Shown in pieces: positions 28,535 through 37,693 of a stretch of 64,000 nucleotides of DNA (position 1 is the first letter of the stretch; the number at the start of each line of letters is the position of its first letter). Source of the DNA: Myxococcus fulvus (GTDB lineage: Bacteria; Myxococcota; Myxococcia; Myxococcales; Myxococcaceae); contig NZ_FOIB01000004.1 of NCBI RefSeq assembly GCF_900111765.1, forward strand, positions 806,001 through 870,000, written 5' to 3'. The translations under genes and the position numbers were made by a program. Below the pieces are notes generated by a model that had not been told where the DNA came from, ran no database searches, and was given only the letters and a program-made list of their open reading frames with translations.

Positions 28535-28711
28535 GACCAAGGTCTTCCCAAAGGGGTGTGGGTGGACGGGGCGGCCCGTCCTGCGACGCGGGCTTGTAGC
28601 CAGTGCGCCTCCATGGCCACTTGGCGAAAATTGCTCAGGGCGCCGGTCTGGGACGAACGGAGGGCGCGCCATTCCCGGACTTCGGGGCTTTGACCTAGGC
28701 TCGGTCGCCGC

Positions 28712-29620
28712 ATGAGCCGCTCGGCGTCACGTCCAGCACCATCCCCTGCGCCTCGGCGGGAAGTGGCCCACGCGGGACTGGTGCGTGTGTTCACGTATGA
28801 CTGCCCGCTGGCGAAGGGTGCGCCGGTCGAGCCGGAGCAGTTCACCCACACCTCCATCTCGATGGTGCGCTCGGGCGTGTTCGGCTTCCGCAGCGACGGT
28901 GGGCCTCAGTTGCTCACCACCGGCTTCGCGATGCTCGCCAACCCGGGACAGCCGTATGAAATCTCGCACGAGCACGCGGGCGGAGACCGCTGCATCATCT
29001 TCCGCTTCGACGAGGCAGCGCTCGAGGAACTGGTGGGCAGTCCGCCTCGCGGCGCCCCACGTCGCTACTTCGCGCGCGCGGTGCTCCCGCCTGTGCCCCG
29101 CATCGAGGCGCTCAGGCATCTCGCCGAGCGGCAGTTCGCTGCCGGTGATTCTCCGCTGGCGCTCGAGGAACTGGGGCTCGCGCTCGCCGCCAACATCGGC
29201 GTTTCGCTCGGACGAGCGCCGAAGCAGCCGAAGCCCCAGGACAATCGTGCCACGCGGGACAGCGTCTACGCGGCGCTCCACCTCATCGAGCATGCGTCCG
29301 ACCGCGAGCTGCGGCTGGATGAACTGGCGGGCGTCGCGGGCCTGAGTCCGTTCCACTTCCTGCGCGTCTTCAAGCGGGAGACGGGCGTGACGCCTCACCG
29401 GTTCCTCACGCAGACACGCGTGCGGCGCGCGCTCGAGCTGCTGCGCGACACCTCCCGACCCGTGACGGACATCGCCTTCGACGTGGGCTTCGGTGACCTG
29501 TCGAACTTCATCAACACGTTCCGAAGAGAAGTCGGAGCGCCTCCGGCTCGCTTCCGCACCACGTCGCCCCGGGACTGGGCCGCTCGCTCTCGTACGGCGC
29601 ATCCCACGGCTCGCGACTGA
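28712..29620 (+). CDS. AraC-family transcriptional regulator
   Basis: The product has 302 residues. The N-terminal half is a cupin-like ligand domain. The C-terminal ~100 residues hold two helix-turn-helix units with L-D-E-L-A-G-V-A-G-L-S-P-F-H-F-x-R-x-F-K and V-T-D-I-A-F-D-V-G-F-G-D-L-S-N-F, the AraC signature. It is divergent from the exported hydrolase gene (177 bp gap), its likely target. A partial copy of its 3' end lies just downstream. Confidence 0.9.
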   Translation: MSRSASRPAPSPAPRREVAHAGLVRVFTYDCPLAKGAPVEPEQFTHTSISMVRSGVFGFRSDGGPQLLTTGFAMLANPGQPYEISHEHAGGDRCIIFRFDEAALEELVGSPPRGAPRRYFARAVLPPVPRIEALRHLAERQFAAGDSPLALEELGLALAANIGVSLGRAPKQPKPQDNRATRDSVYAALHLIEHASDRELRLDELAGVAGLSPFHFLRVFKRETGVTPHRFLTQTRVRRALELLRDTSRPVTDIAFDVGFGDLSNFINTFRREVGAPPARFRTTSPRDWAARSRTAHPTARD

Positions 29621-29722
29621 CAGCAGCACCCGCATCTGAGCGTGGATTCCCGCCGAGCCGTCGCCACACGTTCAGCGGGATGCAGGCGCCCTTCCGCCCC
29701 GAGACTGGGCCGCTCGCTCCCG
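29566..29722 (+). repeat. Partial duplication of the araC-type gene's 3' end
   Basis: A 27-bp block at 29566-29592, inside the gene and coding P-R-D-W-A-A-R-S, recurs at 29696-29722 with two mismatches, 130 bp further on and after the stop. The bases before the second copy also loosely echo the gene. It looks like the remains of a tandem duplication. Confidence 0.6.
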
Positions 29723-29747
29723 CGCGTCACACTCCTGACCGCGCCTC

Positions 29748-30650
29748 TCAGCGCCCGCGAGGCTCCGTGCCGGACAGGCCCGCCTTCTCGCGCTTGCACA
29801 CCTCCGCCACCCACTCCGCCGTCGCGCGAACGCGCAGGCTCCGCTGCAAATCCTTGTGGAACGTCAGCCACAGGGGCCGCTTCGCGAGCACCTCCGCGCC
29901 CACGCGCGTCAACCTCACATCCCGCCCACCCGTGAGACACGGCAGCACCGCCACGCCCAGCCCCGCCGCCGCGGCCTCTCGCAACGCCGACGTGCTGTTG
30001 CTCTGCAGCAACCGACGCCCTCCCGCCGTCACCCGCTTGAGTTCCTCGGACTCCTCGCCCGAGGTGAGCCCCATCCGGTACACGAGCACCGTGTGCCCCT
30101 TGAAGTCCCCGGGCCGGGGCGCGCCATGTCGCCGCAAGTAGCCCCGCGACGCGTACATCGCGAACGCCATCTCGCCCACCTTGCGCACCACCAGCGCGTC
30201 CCCTCGCGGCGGTATCAACCTCAGCGCCATGTCGGCGTCCCCGCGCTGGAGGTCCACCAACTCCGTCCCCACCAAGAGCTCCACGTTCAGCCCCGGATGA
30301 CGCGCATGCAGAATCCCCAGATGCGCGGCGAACAGCGCCTGCGCCAGGTGCTCCGTCGCGGAGATGCGCACCGTCCCCTCCACCCGCGCCTCCGCCGACA
30401 CGGCGTCGTGCAGCGAGCGCAGCGAGTCCTCCATCTCCCTCGCCCGCGCGACCACCGCCTCGGCGTCCTCGGTCAGCCCCAGCGTCCGCGAACCCCGCAG
30501 CACCAGCCGCGTCCCCAGCGCCTTCTCCAGCGCCGTCAGCCTGCGCCCCACCGTGGTGGCGTCAACGCGCAGCTCCCGCGCCGCCCCGGCGAGCGAGCCC
30601 TGGCGAGCCACCGAGAGCAGGTAGCGCAGGTCGTCCCATCGCATATCCAT
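29748..30650 (-). CDS. LysR-family transcriptional regulator
   Basis: The product has 300 residues. The N-terminal winged helix-turn-helix has the LysR pattern L-L-S-V-A-R-Q-G-S-L-A-G-A-A-R-E-L then V-G-R-R-L-T-A-L-E. The rest is the periplasmic-binding-like effector domain. It is divergent from the alpha/beta hydrolase at 30763 with 112 bp between, the usual layout for a LysR regulator and its target. Confidence 0.92.
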   Translation of the reverse strand: MDMRWDDLRYLLSVARQGSLAGAARELRVDATTVGRRLTALEKALGTRLVLRGSRTLGLTEDAEAVVARAREMEDSLRSLHDAVSAEARVEGTVRISATEHLAQALFAAHLGILHARHPGLNVELLVGTELVDLQRGDADMALRLIPPRGDALVVRKVGEMAFAMYASRGYLRRHGAPRPGDFKGHTVLVYRMGLTSGEESEELKRVTAGGRRLLQSNSTSALREAAAAGLGVAVLPCLTGGRDVRLTRVGAEVLAKRPLWLTFHKDLQRSLRVRATAEWVAEVCKREKAGLSGTEPRGR

Positions 30651-30762
30651 GCCTGCAATGGTGCAGCAAAGCCCTGCATTCCCGCAGCACTTCCAGCGCT
30701 ATCTCGAACCAGGACAAGCGGCGGCACCCAAGCAAGCGCCGCATGCAACCCAGGAGAACACC

Positions 30763-31737
30763 ATGTCCATGGCTCATGCGCCGGTGCTGGAACAGGACGC
30801 GGGCCCCGCGGTGCGCGGCCTCCCCCAGGAGGAGCGGCTGACGGTGGCGGACACCCACCCGAGCACCGGAGTCCCCTTCCGGCTCCAGGCCCTGGACGGC
30901 TACCCGCTGTCCGCCACCCTCTTCCCCCACGAGGGCGCGGAGGTGGGCGCGGTGGTCCTCATCAGCAGCGCGACCGGCGCCCGCCAGCGCTACTACGCGC
31001 GCTTCGCCGCCTTCCTCGCCCGGCGCGGCTTCCCCACCATCACCTTCGACTACCGCGGCATCGGCGGCTCCCGCCCCGAGAAGCTCGAGGGCTTCGAGGC
31101 GAACATGGAGGGCTGGGGACGCCAGGACCTCGCGGGTGCCATCGCCGCCGTGCGCGAGCGCTTCCCCGGCCGCCGGCTCCTGCTCGTCGGCCACAGCGTG
31201 GGAGGCCAGCTCCTCGGCCTCGCCGAGAACGCGCGCGAGGTCTCCGCGCTGCTCACCGTCGCCGCCGGCTCCGGCTATTACAAGCTCTTCCCCCAGCGGC
31301 TGCGCATGGCCCTCAACTGGCGCGTGCTGACACCCACCCTCACCCGCGCCTTCGGCAAGCTGCCCGGCTGGGCCGGCACCGTGGAGGACCTGCCCGCGGG
31401 CGTGGCCCGACAGTGGGCCCGCTGGTGCCTGGACCCCAACTACCTCCTGAGCGAAGGCGGTGAGCCCCGCCGCGAGTCCTACGCGTCGCTCTACCTGCCC
31501 GTGCGGGCCTACAGCTTCTCCGACGACCCCATCGCCTCGAAGGCCGCCGTGGAGCACCTGCTGGGCTTCTACGCGGACGCGCTCGTCGACCACCGCCGGG
31601 TGACGCCCAAGCAGGCCGGCCACCCCATCGGCCACTTCGGCTTCTTCCGAGAAGGCTCCCGCGCCTCTCTCTGGGAGGAGGCCGTCGAGTGGCTCGCCAT
31701 CCAGGCCCTCACGCCCCGGCCGGTGAACCCCCGGTAA
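30763..31737 (+). CDS. Serine alpha/beta hydrolase
   Basis: The product has 324 residues from an ATG with AGGAGA at good distance; the frame is open upstream. It has the nucleophile motif G-H-S-V-G-G near residues 144-149, an F-D-Y-R-G-I-G-G-S strand before it, and a terminal P-I-G-H-F region for the catalytic His. Family members cleave esters or amides; the substrate is unknown. It is controlled probably by the divergent LysR gene. Confidence 0.85.
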   Translation: MSMAHAPVLEQDAGPAVRGLPQEERLTVADTHPSTGVPFRLQALDGYPLSATLFPHEGAEVGAVVLISSATGARQRYYARFAAFLARRGFPTITFDYRGIGGSRPEKLEGFEANMEGWGRQDLAGAIAAVRERFPGRRLLLVGHSVGGQLLGLAENAREVSALLTVAAGSGYYKLFPQRLRMALNWRVLTPTLTRAFGKLPGWAGTVEDLPAGVARQWARWCLDPNYLLSEGGEPRRESYASLYLPVRAYSFSDDPIASKAAVEHLLGFYADALVDHRRVTPKQAGHPIGHFGFFREGSRASLWEEAVEWLAIQALTPRPVNPR

Positions 31738-31818
31738 CCGGACCGGGCCGTCGAATGTCGTGCATCCCCCACACTCCGTCCCATTTCCCCCATGTGCCCT
31801 GAAGTAGAACGCGGGCCC

Positions 31819-32589
31819 ATGAACCTGGAGCTCAAAGGCAAGGCGGCCCTCGTGACGGGGAGCAGCCGGGGAATCGGTCGAGCCATCGCGGCCACGCTCG
31901 CCAAGGAGGGCGCGCGGGTGTGCCTGAGCGCTCGCGGCGCGGAGGCCCTGGAGGCCACCGCGAAGGAGCTGCGCTCCTCGGGCGCGAGCATCGCCACCGT
32001 CGTCGCGGACGTGTCCACGAAGGAGGGCGCGAAGGCGGCGGTGGACGCGGCGGTGGAGGCGTTCGGCTCGCTGGACATCCTGGTCAACAACGTGGGCGGC
32101 AGCGGCGGCGCGGGCGCGTTCGACATGGCCACCGCCGAGCAGTGGTCCACCGTGCTCCATGGCAACCTCCTGTCCGCGGTGTGGTGCAGTCAGGCCGCCG
32201 TGGAGGTCATGCGCGCCAACAGCGGCGGCTGCATCATCCACATCAACTCCATCTACGGCCGCGAGTACGCCACCAGCGCCCCCTACACCACGGCCAAGGC
32301 GGGCCTGACGGCGCTGACCAAGGAGATGGCCGTGGACCTGGCGCGCCACCACATCCGCGTCAACGGCGTGGCCCCCGGCTCCATCCTCTTCCCCGGCGGA
32401 AGCTGGGACAAACGCCAGAAGGCGGACCCGGAGAAGGTCGCACGCATGGTGCGCAACGAGCTGCCCTGGGGCCGCTTCGGCACCCCCGAGGAGGTGGCGG
32501 ACGTGGTCGTCTTCCTCTGCTCGGAGCGCGCCCGCTGGGTGACGGGCGCCACGCTTCCGGTGGACGGTGGACAGGGCCGCGCCTTCTGA
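31819..32589 (+). CDS. Short-chain dehydrogenase/reductase
   Basis: The product has 256 residues, starting at the ATG before N-L-E-L-K-G-K. The cofactor motif T-G-S-S-R-G-I-G is at 14-21, N-N-V-G-G replaces the usual NNAG, and the active site is S-I-Y-G with Y-T-T-A-K. It is an NAD(P)-dependent oxidoreductase, with a fold and length like FabG. It may be co-transcribed with the hydrolase upstream (81 bp gap). Confidence 0.92.
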   Translation: MNLELKGKAALVTGSSRGIGRAIAATLAKEGARVCLSARGAEALEATAKELRSSGASIATVVADVSTKEGAKAAVDAAVEAFGSLDILVNNVGGSGGAGAFDMATAEQWSTVLHGNLLSAVWCSQAAVEVMRANSGGCIIHINSIYGREYATSAPYTTAKAGLTALTKEMAVDLARHHIRVNGVAPGSILFPGGSWDKRQKADPEKVARMVRNELPWGRFGTPEEVADVVVFLCSERARWVTGATLPVDGGQGRAF

Positions 32590-32643
32590 ACGCGGCGGAC
32601 CCCCAGCGTCATGCTATGCAGGGCCCTCCCCTGGGGTCTTACA

Positions 32644-33156
32644 TTGCTGAAGCTTTACAAGAAGGAAGGCGACCGCCTCCGTTACTGGGAGGCGTGGGTC
32701 CATGAGGGCGTGCTCACCACGCACTGGGGCTTCGTCGGCGAGGTGGGCGAGCAGAAGGACGCGCCGCTGCCTCCGGAAGAGGACCCCGACTTCGCCATCG
32801 CCGACGTGGCCGGCCCGTTCATCGAGGAAGGCTACGACGAGGTGGAGCCCGACAGCCTGTCCACGCTCATCGTCCAGTACCCCATCGAGGGCAAGGGCAC
32901 CGGCCACGACGTGGAGAAGCGCGTCGCCGTGGAGGAGCTGCTCACCGACGCGCTCGGCTGGACGGGCAACGGCGAGGTGGAGGGCGGCGAGCTGCGCGAA
33001 GGCCACCTGCGCGTGTACTGCCTGGTGATGGACGAGAAGGCCGGCGTGTACACGGTGCTGGAGGCCCTCGACTCGGAGGACCTCGCGGACGACGTCAGCG
33101 TGCTGGTGGCCAAGGGCGACGAGGAGCCCCGCGTCGCCTGGCCCCAGACGCCCTGA
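32644..33156 (+). CDS. WGR-like domain protein
   Basis: The product has 170 residues from a TTG giving M-L-K-L-Y-K-K-E-G-D; an ATG at 32611 would add 11 residues. The first ~45 residues look like a WGR domain: aromatic-rich strands with H-W-G-F-V-G-E-V-G-E, although the third WGR residue is Phe not Arg. WGR domains bind DNA ends or nucleic acid in other proteins. The rest is acidic and mixed alpha/beta with no known match. Confidence 0.65.
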   Translation: MLKLYKKEGDRLRYWEAWVHEGVLTTHWGFVGEVGEQKDAPLPPEEDPDFAIADVAGPFIEEGYDEVEPDSLSTLIVQYPIEGKGTGHDVEKRVAVEELLTDALGWTGNGEVEGGELREGHLRVYCLVMDEKAGVYTVLEALDSEDLADDVSVLVAKGDEEPRVAWPQTP

Positions 33157-33162
33157 GCGACG

Positions 33163-33567
33163 TCAGGCCCCGGCCGGACGCGCCTGGGCCACCGGCTCCG
33201 CGCTGGCACCCGACGACACGCGGTGCCAGAGCTGGTGCGACGCGATGAGCAGCGCGAACAAGGCGACGGGCGCGACGGACTTGCCCGCCGGGTCCCCCAT
33301 GGCCGTGTGAGACACCGCCGCCGCCACGAAGTCGATGGCGAAGCCGGCGTAGGCCCACTCACGCACCGTGCGCGGCAGCGGCGCCCACAGCGCCACCACG
33401 CCCAGCAGCTTGGCGATGCCGAGCAGGGTGCGGAAGTACGCCGGGTAGCCCAGGTGCTCGAAGGCGGAGACCATCGCCGGCGCGTCGGTGAGGTACAGGA
33501 AGGCGGAGCCCGCGGCCGACAGAGACACCAGCCCGGTGACGACCCAGTACGCGACTTTCAGCTTCAT
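33163..33567 (-). CDS. DoxX-like membrane protein
   Basis: The product has 134 residues with GGAGG before the ATG at 33567. Four membrane segments and the pattern L-G-Y-P-A-Y-F-x-x-x-L-G-I-A-K-L-L-G match the DoxX/DUF417-like family of small inner-membrane proteins. Its stop is only 6 bp from the end of the convergent WGR-like gene. Confidence 0.85.
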   Translation of the reverse strand: MKLKVAYWVVTGLVSLSAAGSAFLYLTDAPAMVSAFEHLGYPAYFRTLLGIAKLLGVVALWAPLPRTVREWAYAGFAIDFVAAAVSHTAMGDPAGKSVAPVALFALLIASHQLWHRVSSGASAEPVAQARPAGA

Positions 33568-33627
33568 GCACACGCCTCCAAGAAGCACATGGGCTGACTC
33601 GCAGCCCCCCGCGCGCGACGATATGGG

Positions 33628-36420
33628 CTACAAATCCGCGGTCGCAACCGGGCCGACCTGACCCGCCCCCTCGGCCTCCACGAGGCTCCGGCCGTCGAAG
33701 GGCCGGTCCGGCCTGCGCCCCCGGTCGAGCTCATCCCGGTCGAGCATCCCGTCCTCGTCCTGGTCCACGCCGATGCGCCGCTCGGAACCCGCGGGCACCA
33801 CGGTGTAGGTCAGCTCCGCGCCAGTGCGGATTCCCGCCAAGAGCAGATACGCGCCCACCTTCTCGGAGGAGCGGTCCGACTGGAAGACACCGTTGCCCAC
33901 GTAGGTGAAGCCGCGCGGCTCACCCTGGCGCATGCCCTTGGCCACCAGTCCCACCTTGCCCTGCTCGGCCAGGGACATGAACTGGAGCACGCGCACGAAC
34001 TGAGCGGGCGTCGCCGAGGACAGCGTCACCTGCTGCCCCACCGCCGCGTGGGAGTCCTTGGAGTCGGGCCCCGGCGGCAGGAACATGTCCGTGGCCGAGC
34101 CGCGCGGCAGCTCCGAGCCCGCGAAGGACAGCAGGAGCGCGGTGAGGTCCGCCACCTCCTGGTCGCTCTCCGGGTTGAAGGTCGGCTCGGTGATGAAGCG
34201 CGACAGCGAGTCCACGCTGCCGTCGTGGATGAAGGCGAAGCCCGCCAGGCTCTCCTTCTGCGTCAGCTCCATGCCGACCTTCTCATAGAGGTTGCGCAGC
34301 TGCGGCACCTTGAGCGTGACGTTGGTGCTGCCGTCGGTGGACACGAGCGCGTGGTGGGACTCGCCCATCGCGCCCTTCGGCAGCGGCATCCACTGGGCGC
34401 CGTTCCACTGCGCGCTCACCGCGAGCCCGGACGGGAAGGTGTGGCAGGTGTTGCACGCGAAGAGCCCCTGGGCCAACAGGCGCGGCGGACGGAACAGCGC
34501 GAGCCCCCGCGTCGCGTCTCCGTTGGGCAGCGGCTTGCCCACGGGCGCGAAGCGGCCCGTCGTGTAGTGGCCCGGCAGCGGCAAGTCACGCGGCAGCGAG
34601 TTGTCCAGGTTGCGGAACGGGTTGGGCGGGAAGGTGAGCGTGGCGAGGAAGGAGCGCAGCTCGCTCATCTCGCGCGGGGTGAGCTGGGTGTCGTCGCCCT
34701 GCAGGCCCTCGAAGGCGGGGTTGAACTCCTCCAGGCTCGCGCGGTCTCCGCGCCAGTGCAGCGGCTCCTTGCCGATGATGTCCTGGAGCGTCTGCGTCGT
34801 CATGGGGCCCTTCATCGGGTGCCACGCCTCGAAGGGCGGCAGCGGCAGGCCCATGCCCAGGTTCTGGCCGTCCAGCGCCTTCACCGTCCCGCTCGGGTCG
34901 CCCAGGTCCCACGCCAGCCGGTCCATGCGCCCGTCCACGTGGCACGACGCGCAGGACACGTGCCCCAGGCCCGACGTCTTGTGCGTGTCGTAGAGGTGCT
35001 TGCGGCCCACCTTGATGGCCTTGGGTGACGGGTCGAAGAAGGCCACGCGCGACAGCTCCTCGAGCCGGTCCGCGTTGACCACGGAGATGCTCCCGCCGAA
35101 GTGGTTGAGCACGTAGAGCCGCTCGCGCCCCGCGTCGAGGACGATGCCCGTGGGGCCCTCGCCCACCTGCACCTGTCCCAGCCGCGCGCCGCCCTGCCCC
35201 ACCGCCACCACGTTGTTGGAGCCCAGCCCCGTCACGAAGGCCCGCGTGCCGCGCGCGTTCCACACCACGCCGCGCGGGTCACCGATGGAGAGGTTCCGCA
35301 CCGACTGCGGCACCGTGGGCGTCGAGTAGTCGAGGTGCGGATTGAGGTCCTTCACCGTGGAGGCCGACGGCCGGCGCGGGTCCACCGTCGCCATCAGCAC
35401 GCGCAGGAAGCGGCCGTTGACGTTGGGCTCGAAGCGCACCTCGTTGCGCGCGTCCGTGCCCACCACGGTGACGGTGCCGGACGGGTGCACCGCCAGCGCC
35501 ATGTTCAGGTTCATCAGCCGCGTGGCGTAGGTGACGTCGAGCGACGCCGTGTCGATGATGGCCAGGTCGCGGTCCGGCAGGTCCCAGCCCTTGAGACGAC
35601 CGGACGCGGAGGCATTCACGCCGCTCACCAGGTCCGTCCAGTCGCCCCGGTTGTCGTCGAACCACTGACCGCGCGCGTTCTTGCGCACGATGAGGCCCAC
35701 GGGCGGAGGGGGCGGGTTGGCGGGGTTTCGCGCGGGGACGAACGCGTCGCCCGCGTTGGGCGGAGGGTTGACGCCGCCGTAGGGGCCTCGCGAGTCGCTC
35801 ACCGCGTTGGGCGGGTACGCGTCCGGAATCAGCGAGCCGCCGCCGAGGATGGTGGTGCCGTTGCCGGACTCGAAGATGGCGGCGTAGACGAAGCGCCCGT
35901 CGGGGCTCACCGCGAGCGCGCGCGGGTCCTCGCCCTTCAGGGTGAGGCGGTGGGGCGTCGCGTCGGGGCGTCGCGGGTCCACCACCAGCACGCGGTTCAC
36001 CTGGGAGCAGGTGATGAAGGCGCGCTCGGGGCGGCCGGCGAAGACGACGTCCGCGGGCTCGTCATCGGTGTGCACGGTGGCCGTCACGGCGGCGCGGCGC
36101 AGGTCGACGACGCTGACGCTGTCCGAGACGTGGTTCACCACCCAGGCCTCGGTGTTGCTCCTGGCCCGCACCGACACCGGATCCAACCCCACGGGGATGG
36201 ACGCCACCAGCTCCAATCCCTTGCGCGACGTCGTGTCGAACACCAGCAGCCGATTGTCCGCCGTGTTCACCGCCAACAGCAATCTACCGTCAGGAGTCAA
36301 ATCCAGCGGGTGCACATGGGGGGTCTCCCAATTCACGAAGGACTCACTCGCGTGAGACATCCCCGGGAGCAGGAGCGCAACGAAGCACAGCGACACGACC
36401 GCGCGACGGACGACACCCAT
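33628..36420 (-). CDS. Beta-propeller and di-haem cytochrome c protein, secreted
   Basis: The product has 930 residues. GGAGG lies 8 bp before the ATG at 36420. A signal peptide (first ~24 residues) leads to a YVTN-type beta-propeller (about 30-470, repeated D-G-R-x-x-x-x-A, V-V-D and V-G-x-x-P strands). A cytochrome-c-peroxidase-like part follows with two haem sites, C-A-S-C-H near 490 and C-N-T-C-H near 655. The C-terminus has an E-F-hand-like D-Q-D-E-D-G-M-L-D calcium site. It probably does periplasmic electron transfer. It is upstream of cydAB on the map but separated from it by the cydB stop. Confidence 0.85.
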   Translation of the reverse strand: MGVVRRAVVSLCFVALLLPGMSHASESFVNWETPHVHPLDLTPDGRLLLAVNTADNRLLVFDTTSRKGLELVASIPVGLDPVSVRARSNTEAWVVNHVSDSVSVVDLRRAAVTATVHTDDEPADVVFAGRPERAFITCSQVNRVLVVDPRRPDATPHRLTLKGEDPRALAVSPDGRFVYAAIFESGNGTTILGGGSLIPDAYPPNAVSDSRGPYGGVNPPPNAGDAFVPARNPANPPPPPVGLIVRKNARGQWFDDNRGDWTDLVSGVNASASGRLKGWDLPDRDLAIIDTASLDVTYATRLMNLNMALAVHPSGTVTVVGTDARNEVRFEPNVNGRFLRVLMATVDPRRPSASTVKDLNPHLDYSTPTVPQSVRNLSIGDPRGVVWNARGTRAFVTGLGSNNVVAVGQGGARLGQVQVGEGPTGIVLDAGRERLYVLNHFGGSISVVNADRLEELSRVAFFDPSPKAIKVGRKHLYDTHKTSGLGHVSCASCHVDGRMDRLAWDLGDPSGTVKALDGQNLGMGLPLPPFEAWHPMKGPMTTQTLQDIIGKEPLHWRGDRASLEEFNPAFEGLQGDDTQLTPREMSELRSFLATLTFPPNPFRNLDNSLPRDLPLPGHYTTGRFAPVGKPLPNGDATRGLALFRPPRLLAQGLFACNTCHTFPSGLAVSAQWNGAQWMPLPKGAMGESHHALVSTDGSTNVTLKVPQLRNLYEKVGMELTQKESLAGFAFIHDGSVDSLSRFITEPTFNPESDQEVADLTALLLSFAGSELPRGSATDMFLPPGPDSKDSHAAVGQQVTLSSATPAQFVRVLQFMSLAEQGKVGLVAKGMRQGEPRGFTYVGNGVFQSDRSSEKVGAYLLLAGIRTGAELTYTVVPAGSERRIGVDQDEDGMLDRDELDRGRRPDRPFDGRSLVEAEGAGQVGPVATADL

Positions 36421-36667
36421 ATCGGCGACCTCCACGTCAGGAAGAAGCGGTGCTTCTTTCTGTCATGCATTCATCAACGCCACGGTTGCAACTCCTTGCG
36501 TGAGAAAACACAAAAACCACATCCGCCCTCACGAGATGTTTCACCTCGGGAGCCAAAGATACGAGCGGCCTGGAAAAGGATGCGGGGCGTCATTCACGCC
36601 GAGCAAAGACAGACACCCGGCGCGGACCTCCCACTCGGGCACTCCAACGAGACGGGATTTTTCTGTC

Positions 36668-37693
36668 TCACCCTTGGGGGTGTGGAGCGGACATGCCCTC
36701 GGGTCGGGGGCGGAAGACGCGGAAGAGGAGGATGACGGAGGGGATGACGATGAGCGCGCCCACGCCGATGGCGACGAGCAGCAGCTTCAAGGTGCCCGGG
36801 CTCGCCGCCGCGGCCCGCAGGGTGATGTCCGGGACCACCAGATAGGGGTACTGGGACGCGGCCCAGCCCAGGACGATGAGCCCCGCCTGGAGCGCCGCCG
36901 CCAGCCGTGCCCACGCGAAGCGCCGCGTCCACAGGAGCGCGAAGGCGGCCGCCGCCGACACGCCCGTGGCCGCGTGCAGCACCCGCGCGAAGGGCGAGCG
37001 CGACAGTCCCTCCCACACCCGGGGCGCACCGTCGCGCGCCAGCACCAGCACGAGCACCGCCGCCACGAAGACGGCCACGCCCGCGCCGAGCGCGCGCGCA
37101 CGGAAGTCCTCGCGCAGCCCTGGCGTGGAGGACTCGTGCGTCAGGTACACCGCCGCCAGGAAGGCGAAGAGGGCCAGGGCCAGCACGCCCACCGCCCACG
37201 CGAAGGGCGACAGCCACGAGGCGAAGAAGCCGCTCATCACCACGCGGCCCTCCACGTGGATGGAGCCGCTCACCACCGCGCCCACGCACATGCCGAGCAG
37301 GAGCGGCGCCACGACGCTCGCCCCGCTGAAGACGAGCCCCCACCGACGCTGGGCCACGTCCCCCCGCGTGTCATAGGTGCGGAAGGTGAACGCCGCGCCC
37401 CGGAACACGATGCCGAGCAACAGCAGCGTCAACGGGACATGCAGCGCCACGCTCAGCGCGGCGAAGGCGCGCGGGAAGCCCGCGAACAGCAACACCAGCC
37501 CGACGATGAGCCAGACGTGGTTCACCTCCCACACCGGGCCCATCGCCCGGGCGATGAGCGCGCGCTGCTCCGCCTTGCGCGGCCCGAAGGCCAGCAAATC
37601 CCAGACGCCGCCGCCGAAGTCCGCGCCACCGAAGAGCGCGTAGAGGACGAAGGTCCCCGCGAGCAGGAAGCCGAGGAGGACGTCAGTGGACAT
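36668..37693 (-). CDS. cydB: Cytochrome bd-type oxidase subunit II
   Basis: The product has 341 residues from an ATG with GGGAGGTGAG; a GTG at 37702 is the next alternative. It has about eight membrane segments, with the CydB start pattern L-L-G-F-L-L-A-G-T-F-V-L-Y-A-L-F-G-G-A-D-F-G-G and G-P-V-W-E-V-N-H-V-W-L near 60. It forms the heterodimer with CydA. Its start overlaps the cydA stop by 11 bp. Confidence 0.93.
   Translation of the reverse strand: MSTDVLLGFLLAGTFVLYALFGGADFGGGVWDLLAFGPRKAEQRALIARAMGPVWEVNHVWLIVGLVLLFAGFPRAFAALSVALHVPLTLLLLGIVFRGAAFTFRTYDTRGDVAQRRWGLVFSGASVVAPLLLGMCVGAVVSGSIHVEGRVVMSGFFASWLSPFAWAVGVLALALFAFLAAVYLTHESSTPGLREDFRARALGAGVAVFVAAVLVLVLARDGAPRVWEGLSRSPFARVLHAATGVSAAAAFALLWTRRFAWARLAAALQAGLIVLGWAASQYPYLVVPDITLRAAAASPGTLKLLLVAIGVGALIVIPSVILLFRVFRPRPEGMSAPHPQG

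Noticed and set aside
35101-36735. A long plus-strand open frame opposite the beta-propeller gene
   Set aside because: Composition is atypical (His/Arg/Val) and it spans the promoter region of the real gene.
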